Shown: in pieces, positions 55,105-64,000 of the stretch
How positions within the stretch are numbered: the stretch's first letter is position 1
Layout of the letters: the number at the start of each line of letters is the position of its first letter
Source: Anthoceros angustus
Taxonomy: Eukaryota > Streptophyta > Anthocerotopsida > Anthocerotales > Anthocerotaceae
NCBI GenBank assembly: GCA_010909165.1
Contig: VJWM01000025.1
Coordinates: forward strand, 124,001-188,000
DNA: 64,000 bases
Direction of reading: 5' to 3'
Notes under the pieces: generated by a model
Databases searched by the model: none
What the model was told of the DNA's origin: nothing
What the model saw: the letters and a program-made list of their open reading frames with translations, nothing else
Translations under genes and position numbers: made by a program

Positions 55105-55284
55105 GATGCAAGGTTAGCGCCAAGCGAAGCGACTATTGGGCCGCCATACCGCCGGCTTTGACCCGCGTAACGCCAATGTTGGGCGTGTTAATGGGAATGT
55201 GGAGGGAATCCCAGCCCGCAGCCTATAGTGACATCGGACGCACCGCATACGCCGGCGACGCCGCCCCGAGAGATGAACCAAGAA

Positions 55285-58000
55285 ACGGAGCCGAGATACC
55301 TATGGGTTTCATCTAATGAAGAGTCATGAGTCGAGGACGAAATGGATGTAATCCCATTGATGATACCGACTTGGATGCCGACTTGATGACCTCATGGCAC
55401 TGCAGTGTTCCAGATGTGCCGGACAGAAAGTGAGGCCGCGCCACGGCAGAGCGCCTTTGTTCACCATGGAAGAAGCATGTCTTTCCAAAGAGACCGATTG
55501 ATCGCCACCTTGCTTCTCGTCTCGATCCAAACAATGCATGGTATTTCGATGGCTATGTCCGATATTTTGTGATTTCGTGCATTTGTTGCACGAAGGAATT
55601 CACCGGCCAAGTCCATGTCGAAGCCAAAAACTTTGTTTTCCTTTGGGCCGCGGTTCGAGAAGATTCATACTGCGTTAATGACTCGCTCTTGGCCCATATG
55701 CGGAGATGATCACGCATAAAATGTGATGCGAGGGTATGTGGAGGGGACCGGGTTGCCAAATGGGTCGAGGCGAACGGCTCGAAAGGTCATGTGGCATTTC
55801 CTTTGAAGGATAGGCTCAACCGGATTTTTAGAGCACCCAACGCTGATTGATGACATCCTACACGGAACTCCGAGTTGTGATGGCTCCATGGGCATAATGG
55901 CGGACACTGCGTGGGAGGCTCTTGATGGATTGGATGGCTTAGTGAACCCGGAACATCCGGCTCGCAATGTATGGATTTAACCCTTTTGGACACAGTCGCC
56001 ACATCCATTTGGCTGTAATGCTTTTTCACAACCTACCGCCATGGCTTAGCACAAAGATGGTCATATCATCATGCCCCTTATCGTCCGGGTCCCCATATTG
56101 TGCCTAACTTTGATGTTTACCTAGAACCTCTTCCGGAGGAGCTAAAAGACCTATGGCATGGGATCCCTATGGAAGACTTTTCTCCCATCGGAAGATCCTA
56201 GACGGCGCGCGTGTTGCGAGCCGCAGGTGCACACCATAGCGATTATCCGGAATCGGTACACTAACAAAGCTTTCGGTGAAAGGTTCTAGGGCATGTGTAG
56301 ATTGTTGGGGTGCGTTGCACTCGTTGGGCCCACCACGCATGGAAGGAGGAGTACCTTGGATACGTGGCTTCCGCAACCATCCAATGCGGAGGCCGGACTT
56401 GGATCGATACAATAATGAAGAGGAGAGGCCTCGCCCACAACCCTCCTATGATGACCTCATGTGATATGGACAGGAGAGAGGTTGCAACAAGGAGAGAGTT
56501 GAGGAAAGGGCAAGTTCGGGACCCGCAGTCTTTATGGTTTGAATATCCGCCGTATTGGAGGTATATGCTTAAGTGGGCATGTAAAGATGTCATGCACGTT
56601 GAAAAGAACAATGCGGAGGCTCTGTGGCACCTTCATAGGGAGAAAGATGATATTAGATCACGCTTAGACATGGAACAATATGGGGGAAAGAAGGAGCTAT
56701 GGCCTTTGGCAGGGAACAGGGAAACGTTTCTCTCCCTATGTCCTCTCGAAGCCAGACTTGGATTTGGTTTTTTTGGAAATGCAAGCAATAAGGTTACCTA
56801 CGGATATGCGTCAAACATTGCGTCAAAGATGTCTACTGGTAAGCTGGGGAATTTGAAAGCCCATGATTGGCATATACTCATGGAGATTTATTTTCCAATT
56901 GTTTTGCGAGGTCGAATCAAACCATCCAGATATAAGCAAAGTTTGGACTCAAGAAACTTTATCGGTGGATATGCCAACAAGAATACCGCCATGAGGTTGG
57001 GAGAATGCAACAAGAGTGCATCGAGGTGATGTGTGAGTTGGAAAGAGAATTCCCCCCCAACTTGTTCGACATATCGACCCATCTCATAATCCACTTGGTG
57101 GATGAGGTTGCAGCTCTAGGGCCGGTTCACGTGCGATGGATGTATCCCGTTGAAAGGTATCTGGGAAGCAGGAAAGGAACAATCCGCCAGCGTAGCAAAC
57201 CGGAGGGCAGTATGGCGGAAGGTTACGTCAGAGATGAGTCTTTGCATTATGCAAAGTCCTTTCTCCGGCAACATTATCCACAGTCAGACCATATTTGGCG
57301 CGGTGTCGCAGACGGGGATGCCCACGAGAAGACCTTAGGGATAGGACGAGCATACAAATTTACCACGCCGGAGTTGCACCAAGTCCACACCTTCGTGCTG
57401 TTACACACCACGGTTATGGACCCTTTCTTACAGATGTACCATGAGGAAATTAACCAGGACATGGGACACAACCGTTCCTTTCGGGCTTGGATTCATGATG
57501 GTCGAAATGGAGGACGTTGGGAGGGCTTGCCGCATATGACTGATGACGTTGCCGCGCTCATGGACGGCCCTTCACTTGTGGCAACGGCATACAAGCACAT
57601 GATATGCAAAGGTAGCCACCTCCGCACTATAGTCGCAGATATGCACAGGAAAACTACCCAAGATAGCGGTGTCTACACACAGTACGTAATGGGAGACGGA
57701 GGATCGGACTTACGGCAATGTGCAAGAGATATTGCGCTTCGCCTCGTGGTATGAACCTCTTATCTTGAAGGTTAAGTGGTATGAGTGCAACCCGAATGGC
57801 GATTCATCCATAAGGTCTACATTGGCGGATTCGACCTTGTGTGTACACGCCATTGTAACGCATCACCGATGACATGGACACACCATTCATATGGCCGCAT
57901 CAAGTGACGCAGTGTATCCTACATCCGGATGGCGGAGAATAGAGGGTGGGCAATAGTCCCCACTCCCGCACGGGTGGAGAGAGAGCGGGAGCAAATGAGG
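55285..58000 (+). pseudogene. CACTA TNPD-type transposase (Transposase_21/DUF4218/DUF4216), frameshifted
   Basis: Read across frames: an N-terminal part (DPNNAWYFDGYVRYFV, 55510-55560); GFNPFGHSRHIHLAVMLFHN and LPPWLSTKM (about 55974-56060), the Transposase_21 signature; DVYLEPLPEELKDLWHG (about 56114); and the open frame 56310-57029 with PPYWRYMLKWACKDVMHVEK, GKLGNLKAHDWHILMEIYFP and VLRGRI. Then 57005-57754 has EREFPPNLFDISTHLIIHLV, GPVHVRWMYPVERYLG, GSMAEGYVRDE (DUF4218) and NRSFRAWIHDG. It ends with a DUF4216-like part (SWYEPLILKVKWYECNPNG, about 57748; LHPDGGE, about 57920). TNPD cuts the element ends. At least four frame changes make it inactive as read. Confidence 0.88.
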
Positions 58001-58226
58001 ATGAAGATTGATTTACAAGGTTGACGCTTTCATCCATCGCTTGATACATGGGAGTCGCTCGCCGTGACAAGATGCACAATGAAACTAGGGTTATAGACGG
58101 GATTGAAACCGAGAGAATGCGCGGCTCAAAGATTGAAATCAATTTGCTTTATGGCATAGGCAAGGGCCTTTGTGGCATCAAAACATAAGGGTGAACGAAC
58201 TGTCAACCAACCGCTCAACTCACATC

Positions 58227-58680
58227 CTACTTCTCGCCCCTTCCATAATGGAGGATGTATGGCCACTCCAAAACAATCGACGGTGTTAATAACGTGCAAT
58301 ACAGGCGTGCCTGCACTGCTCGCATAATACAGGACCCACCAAGTCCGCGCCTCAGATAAACCAATCCCGAATATCCAACCGCAACAAATCCATCCACTCC
58401 GTGATCTCCAAAGAACACCTCCCAATTTCGAGCGTCGCGAGCATCTAAGACATCACTCGATGTCCGGAGAGCAGCAACCCAACGCCGAGCACCTTCTTCG
58501 CGTTCCACGGGCTCGATTGAGGGAAGCTGTCGATATGTCCAGGCATCAACCCATGTCTGACGGATGATCCCCTCCATGTGGGCGAGAAAACGGTCGCGGT
58601 CTCCGCCTCCAACGGGCTCTCCAGCCATTGCCAAGTCCACTTCCGCCAATGCCTGCAAAGCCACCATCCACAATTAAATG
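58227..58680 (-). other. unrecognised minus-strand ORF in the CACTA element
   Basis: Open for about 145 codons after a good 3' splice site (TTTGCAG at about 58660): ALAEVDLAMAGEPVGGGDRD, RFLAHMEGIIRQTWVDAWTY, EREEGARRWVAALR, NWEVFFGDHGVDGFVAVGYS and LLTPSIVLEWPYILHYGRGE. The composition is clearly protein-like. The family is not recognised. It could be an exon of the same antisense gene set as 52997-54175 or a captured host fragment. Confidence 0.4.
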
Positions 58681-59024
58681 GGCAACAAGGACGGTAGGTG
58701 AGGGAGGCCGTGTGCACAAACGAGGAAACATTCCAAAGATGCCGACATTGAAGGGTGCAGGGGAAGGTGCTAACGCTACAGTACGATAGCACAAACACGG
58801 CGCGACAGCGGTGGCGGAAGGATGGGTAGCATGAAGTAGGAGATTAGCATCTTGACAATGCGAGTTCACGTCACAATCGGCGGCACGCTACCGACAAGCG
58901 TGCTCACCGCAGAGGTTATGAGCGGCCCACGCGCGGGCGTGGCCGGTCGGCGGGCCGCCAACGACGCCATGGCACTTGATGACACGATGAGGTTGCTGGT
59001 ATTTAATGAAGCACGGATAATGGC

Positions 59025-59200
59025 CATTTTCCTTGGCTAATGGCCATTGTCCGGATAATGGCCATTGTCCTTGGACAATGGCCATTTTCCTTGGCTAATG
59101 TCCATCATCCGGGACAATGGCCATTGTCCCAGATGATTAATGGATGGGCCATTGTCCTTGGATAATGGCCATTGTCCTGGATTATGGCATTTTCTAATAC
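59025..59200. repeat. array of palindromic AATGGCCATT repeats
   Basis: The 10-base palindrome AATGGCCATT occurs about seven times, spaced by TTCCTTGGCT or GTCC(T/G)TGGA-type spacers (themselves related to the flanks). The single strand can fold into many alternative hairpins. It lies inside the CACTA element, about 1 kb after the transposase. Confidence 0.9.
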
Positions 59201-59234
59201 CTATAAGTGCCCATAAAGGTTTTTAGGTTAAAGG

Positions 59235-60973
59235 ATGCTCAATGAGGCGGATACGCCGCAACTTCAACAAGTAACAAGGTGGCAAGTGCATGCCTGTAAC
59301 AAGCACTCAAGGTGGCAAGAGATCGACCTCCACCGGTTTGCATGCATACGGTCCGCAATAAAATCCATAAGAACACAAAGACAAGGCCACACCGCGCCAA
59401 GAGGGAGAGAAGATCCGGCAGATATTGGCAGCCATTTCGAGGCGGCATACCATGGAGCACGTTTCATTGCTGCTGGTCATATCAGTCACATGGTGCGGGC
59501 AGACATCGAGGGGAACAGGCTGGTCATTCGTCCGCCGGCACGGTGCGCAACAGGGCAGCCCCCACAATTTGAATTAAGCAGCAATCCGTGGCAGTAGGGA
59601 GTGTGTAGGTTCAATATAGCATTCCGCATCTGATATTGACTTTTGCCGGTATGGCTCGTGACCGTGATGTGAAGAAGCATACACCACGTGACATTTCTTC
59701 CCCATCGCAGTGCCAACAACATCCAATCGGCGCGCATGCCGTTGTCGCTATCCCATACCTGTTAGACTCGTTGTTTTCTACTTTTGCGAGGGAACAACCA
59801 CTCGTCCGCAAGAAATGTATAGGTTTTTCCATGCAAGCGTGGTTGATCAGGAAGACGAAGAATCGACCTCGTTGTTGTGCAGGATGGGAGGAGAACTGAC
59901 GTCCAGGCTCGGGCAAACCCACACCCTTCCGAGGTGTGCACTTACCGCCTGCCATAGCTTCTGAGTTCTCCGATACTTCGTTTCAGTTCCTGAACATCGG
60001 TTGGTATTCGCAATCGATCGGGCTTGAAGGATTGAAATACCTGCTTGCCTGCAATCCGGTGGAAGTGTGGCGAGGTTATGGACGTGCATCCCCAGGGCGT
60101 GAGCTTGCGTCCCAAACTTACGACCTTGCTTGGACACCGCAGGATTAGCCAATTCGATGGTCCCCGCCGTGATGTATGGTTGGTGACGTCGGGACCCCAC
60201 CCATAACATGTTCATATCGTTGTGGTGGATGGTTGTAGCTATAGTGTGATGCATAGTGCACTCCTTTGTAGGCTATCTTTGAATTCCCGATTGAAAGTGA
60301 GCAACCGCGTCGATGCAATTGCCTAGTATGACCATTGCGCGCGCCCACATGCCCTCCTACTTGTTTTCGATCGACATATCCGCCGCCGCCGTAGGCATGG
60401 TAGCGCTTTGATTTCCACGGCCGGAGTTTGGGGAGAAATGGAAATGCAGGGATCCGCATCACCGTAAGTCGGTGCTAACTGCTGTGGCATATGGGAGGAT
60501 TTCATCCCACGATGAAGTTCCGGATTCCCAAGAAGCTTTTGAAGGGGGAATCTCGGTGGCCATCGTGTTGCTCGCTTGGTCGCTGCATTGCACGAGGTAT
60601 GGGCAGGAACTTTGTCGCAGAGGCGGTGTGCTTCCTCCCCACAATGTTTCGCAAAGATGGGCCAAGGGCCAGGGTGGAATAGACAACACCGAACTGGTCC
60701 GAGCTTTGCTGAAAACACGGGGAGTAGGGTGGATTCAAGAGCAACGTGGCACTCAGAAGCGAAGATATGGAGCACGGGAAGCCAAAGCCTCCATCTACAT
60801 TGACCTTGGGCTTGACCGTCCCGAGGCATAAGAAGTTCATGGAAGCACAGCGCAAACGGTGAAAGTGGAGCGACTTGCCGTTGTCTCGAGGAAGAAAATG
60901 TGCATGTAAGTGGCTGCGCCCGGATCTTCTCGCAAAGGGATGATTTCATCGAGTTCACCAATACACTGAACAA
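59235..60973. other. CACTA 3' half, ORF fragments on both strands
   Basis: Plus-strand frames 59235-59597 (FEAAYHGARFIAAGHISHMV), 59636-59899 (VVAIPYLLDSLFSTFAREQP) and 60472-60831 (YGRISSHDEVPDSQEAFEGG) compete with minus-strand 60323-60973. None has a known motif. They are probably parts of CACTA accessory genes broken by frameshifts. Confidence 0.3.
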
Positions 60974-61049
60974 GGAACAAGTATGTCGAGGCCCAAAGCC
61001 TGGCCTGAGGAGAAGAGGGTAGGCAAAAATTGACAGCAGATTTTCAGCC

Positions 61050-61975
61050 CACTAGTGATGAAAGGGTATGGGGAGATTCTCACATGGGCACGGGTTGAAC
61101 TCAGCAAAGATGGAAATTTTTGCCATCCAAGGCATCACTTGCTAAGACTGATCGAGAAATCAAATGGAGAAGGGCCCAATCCATGGGGCCAAGGACGAGG
61201 ATGGGTTTTAAGTTCCAAGAGAAGTATGGGAGGGAGCCAACCGACGAGTGTGATTTTGGATCACTCCGCCCACTAACAAAAATGGGAACTATGGGAGGGA
61301 GCGGAGTCGTCCGAAGTTTTTGAAATCCCGAGGGTATGCATCGGGCCAAGCGAGACGCCACGAAGAGAAATGGGTCAAAGCATTCACGAAAATCGCAATA
61401 ATTGATCCGGATTCTAAGGTAGCATACGACGACGCCCGCCGGATGGTGGGGAAAACAAGGATGAAGAAGAAGGGATCACGAAGGTGATTCGAATGAAGAG
61501 GAAACAGCCGTGAAGTTAATGCGGAGGCAAAGACAACGAGGATGGGGACGCAATGAGGAGGAGGAAGTGGCGAGGGTGAAAGGACATGGAAAACAACATA
61601 CGGTGGCGTATGGCACAACATCGTAGTCACTAGGAGGAGGCCAATAATTTGACGATGTCGACGCTTGAATCGCAGAAAGTTTCAAGAACAAGGGACATAA
61701 AGCACCATGCCGCCACATTGGAGGGCAGAGTAACGAGGGCACGAGCCGCAGCAGTGACTCAAAGTGCCGCAAGTGCCAAGGGAAAGACAAAGCGAAAGGG
61801 TCAAGGTGCCATGACCAAATTTATATGTCCACATGCATGTCATGTGCTAGGGGTTGATGTGGATTCTTTCTCATGCAACCAGCACGATGTGCATGAGGCG
61901 ATGGCATTCATCAAGAGCGCTCAGATCGCAGAAAAGGCGGCTACAAACCCTCGAGGACCGAAAAAAGAGGGCTAA
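61050..61975 (+). pseudogene. possible TNPA-like/accessory CACTA gene
   Basis: Plus-strand pieces in order: LAKTDREIKWRRAQSMGP, MGFKFQEKYGREPTDECDFG (61200-61260), EKWVKAFTKIAIIDPDSKVA (about 61370), then 61649-61975 with a basic part (KGKTKRKGQGAMTKF) and CPHACHVLGVDVDSFSCNQH. Frames shift between the pieces. Position at the 3' end next to the terminal repeat suits the second CACTA gene, but the assignment rests on position and composition only. Confidence 0.35.
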
Positions 61976-62545
61976 AAAGGCCATGAGCGATACAGCGTGA
62001 GATACCCAAAGAGTGATTATGATTAGTGCTTGATGATACATCCTGAATTCCGTAGTAGCGATACGTCGCGATAGTATAGTACATGCGAAGTTTTGTGAAT
62101 TTATATGTATTCTCGCTTAGAGCCACCTATAAAATGCGCATATAATTCATAAATCATGCGAGAATATAATGTGGCTAAGGACATTGTACATGCCACATGG
62201 CAAGTTCACACATGTCGGAGAGAGGCATCAAAACCAATGGAAACCCGAAACCTTTAGATTCAAAATAAAAACTCCGAGCTCGCAGCTTCCAAAACGCAGA
62301 CGCGGCGAACATGAGGGCAGACACGCCCAACACCACGACGACAAGACCAAGGAAACACCGACAAAACCCGGGTTACCGAGCCACACCGGGCCTTACCCCG
62401 CACCTCATAACCGTTATAAGAATTGGTTGTCACAGTCTTCGTGTTACGAGGTTTATTACAGTTCTTAGGTCCGGCAGACCACATGCCTTGTGTAACAAAG
62501 TCATTGTTTACGTAACAAGAAGGCAATATTCCGTAATACTGCAGC

Positions 62546-62573
62546 ATAACAAACAACGCTGTTTCTAGTAGTG
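62546..62573 (-). repeat. CACTA right terminal inverted repeat
   Basis: Reverse complement reads CACTACTAGAAACAGCGTTG, then TTTGTTAT. TSD GGA follows at 62574-62576. Confidence 0.92.
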
Positions 62574-62576
62574 GGA

Positions 62577-63640
62577 GCGGACGCAGGGGGCGGCCCTCTT
62601 ATGCGGAGTTGGAACGGTACCTATGGGAGATGGAACTACCAAACGGACTGAACCGGGTCCAGCGGCAGGCCTTTGTGCACTACGCTCGCCCTTTTCGGCT
62701 GTATAATGGTTGCATCTTTAAGGTGGGGCCGGACGGCGTGGAACGAAGGTACCCAACAAAGTGAGACGAGGTGGTAATAAAGGGATGCAAGGGACTAGGT
62801 GGTGGACATTATGCAACAGCAGTCACCACCAAGAAAATCTTGAGGTCGATCGGTGGCCCACCATGTATGGGGAAACACACCAATTGTGAAGAAGTGTGAT
62901 GCTTGTCATCGGGAAGCCGATTCCACAACAATGGCCGCTAGTGCCCATACTAGCACTAGCGCCTTTTGAGAAGTGGGGCATCGACTTGCTGGACCCATAT
63001 GCCCAACGACAGGCACACACAAAAGCGTACATCTTGGTGGCAACGGACCATCGCACTGTGGGTGGAAGGCGCCAACTAGAACGGACTCGCAAGCACGGTG
63101 GCCAAATTCCTCACGAAACATCATCACAAGGTACGGTGTCCGCTGTACCGGTAAGCGATAGGGGAACCATTTCAATGATGTGATAACCGCAATGACGGAC
63201 TATTTTGGCATCACACATCGAAACGCCCCTACAACCCAAGGCCAACGGATTGACGAGAAGACCAACGGACTTATCTCCGATCCTCAATAAGCTTACGGTT
63301 AACTATGCGCACGATCGATACAAAGCTACCATCGCCGGCGGGCCTTCGTAAGAGAGAAGGTAACTACGCAACAACTCAGACACTTCTATGGGCACTCACC
63401 GTTATGCCGGTAGAGTTTGAGGTGCCAACACTCCGAGTCATGATGGAGAGACGCTTAACGGATGAAGAAAGCCAACTGGAGCGCTTGCTAGGGTTTGTTC
63501 AAAGACACGGAGGGTGGAAGAGGCGCAAATAATGCAATCGGTGTAATCAACGCAATGTGGCATGACAAAGCGCCGGAATCGTGAGTATGTGAAGGAGGGA
63601 GATTTGGCCCTTTACGATGACCATATGCACTTTCCGGCAA
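62577..63640 (+). pseudogene. Ty3-gypsy integrase and C-terminal part
   Basis: Continues gypsy pol after the CACTA element: YAELERYLWEMELPNGLNRV and RPFRLYNGCIFKVGPDGVER (RNase H-IN linker), GGGHYATAVTTKKIL and CDACH (zinc-binding HHCC region, about 62800-62910), FEKWGIDLLDPY and YILVATDH (core, 62968-63050, first Asp), ITRYGVRCTGKR, DYFGITHRNAPTTQ and EKTNGLISD (63200-63290, last Glu region), then NREYVKEGDLALYDD (63577-63621), the end of the integrase C-terminal domain. Frames change many times; inactive. The layout suits a non-chromodomain (Tat/Athila-like) lineage, but this is inference. Confidence 0.85.
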
Positions 63641-63769
63641 ACCCACCCACGGTGGATGGGACCTTACCAAGTGGTGTGTATACGCCAAATGGGTCCGCTC
63701 AGCGCTTGGATGGTGAATCGCCACCCGGTGAACGGGTGAAGAAGTATTTATGTGTTGGCGAGACGCCAA

Positions 63770-63782
63770 TGAGAAGGGAGTA
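63770..63782 (+). other. Ty3-gypsy polypurine tract
   Basis: GAGAAGGGAGTA directly before the 3' LTR start at 63783. Confidence 0.6.
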
Positions 63783-64000
63783 TGTGGACTGGACTTCCCT
63801 TGGGGTTAAGAAATAAGTAGGGTTTTGTTTTTCAGGTTGGAATAGTAAAATAAGGCGAAAAGGAGGAATAAGCACGGATGGCGCCCATCGCTCGAGTATA
63901 CTCCCGACCGGAGTGGGCAACGACTGACCACTATGGCGGCACCGACCACGGGTAACGGATAAGTCCGGACCCCACTCCGGTCAAAACAGATAAGTACGCC
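63783..64000 (+). mobile_element. Ty3-gypsy 3' LTR, first 218 bases (cut by window end)
   Basis: Collinear with 37785-38015: TGTGGACT start, AATAGTAAAATAAGGCGAAA, AATAAGCACGGATGGCG and AAGTCCGGACCCCACTC. Differences and gaps are frequent, more than between the nested copia LTRs, so the gypsy insertion is older. The rest of the LTR, expected to be about 2.8 kb, lies outside the window. Confidence 0.85.

Larger units (their letters stand above)
51820..62573 (+). mobile_element. CACTA (En/Spm-type) DNA transposon, 10.75 kb
   Basis: Starts CACTACTAGAAGCAG and ends CTGTTTCTAGTAGTG, an inverted repeat of about 28 bases with a few mismatches. It is flanked by the 3-bp target duplication GGA (51817-51819 and 62574-62576), typical of CACTA elements. 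Subterminal TTTGTTAC/GTAACAA words recur at both ends (51846, 51930; 62494, 62513, 62546). Removing the element rejoins gypsy pol sequence. It contains a TNPD-type transposase on the plus strand and several ORFs on the minus strand. Confidence 0.93.

Noticed and set aside
1-64000. CRISPR arrays, rRNA, tRNA genes, bacterial operons
   Set aside because: No direct-repeat/spacer pattern, no rRNA cores and no tRNA cloverleaf noticed by eye. Only the tRNA-complementary primer-binding sites of the retroelements were found. A covariance-model scan was not possible.

Overview
This is nuclear plant DNA. The evidence is GT-AG introns, plant-specific DYW-type PPR genes, an L-type lectin receptor kinase, a 2-oxoglutarate dioxygenase, interstitial TTTAGGG repeats and nested Ty1-copia, Ty3-gypsy and CACTA elements. 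The PPR family ends in GRP instead of DYW and carries KPAxA in place of the usual PG box. From memory, these are marks of the DYW:KP class that tracks U-to-C organelle RNA editing in hornworts, lycophytes and ferns. Together with the repeat load, a fern is the best guess; this is inference and no species is claimed.

Layout. 1-6.2 kb: two pairs of diverged direct repeats; the second pair is a broken Ty1-copia LTR/leader/gag segment. 6.5-9.4 kb: PPR copy A (pseudogene) followed by a detached DYW tail. 10.7-13.3 kb: a 5'-truncated copia RT/RNase H remnant. 14.8-19.6 kb: PPR copies B and C, made by a 1.8-kb tandem duplication; B keeps the 5' half with two OSB-like PDF motifs but is frameshifted, while C is open but lacks the 5' half. 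19.8-21.1 kb: a two-exon 2OG-Fe(II) oxygenase. 21.25-22.0 kb: antisense PPR relic. 22.7-25.1 kb: antisense MULE/SWIM-type transposase relic. 26.3-28.9 kb: three-exon lectin receptor kinase with an in-frame duplicated DFG segment, followed at 29.2-31.1 kb by a truncated, decayed tandem copy. 31.4-34.3 kb: short tandem repeats, another PPR relic and telomere-like repeats. 34.3-37.8 kb: unassigned G+C-rich sequence.

37.8 kb to the end is one large Ty3-gypsy element with about 3-kb LTRs, split by two later insertions with clean boundaries. One is a minus-strand copia element (44567-51276, TSD ACCTG, LTR termini TA..TA, antisense ORFs between RNase H and the 3' LTR). The other is a 10.75-kb CACTA transposon (51820-62573, TSD GGA) carrying a broken TNPD-type transposase and unrecognised antisense ORFs.

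The most interesting item is the apparent fusion of OSB-type PDF (single-stranded nucleic-acid binding) motifs to a KPAxA/GRP-type PPR editing factor. A second theme is that several recent duplicate pairs differ mainly by small deletions in one copy. This is either real decay or unpolished consensus sequence, and it must be settled before the pseudogene calls are trusted.
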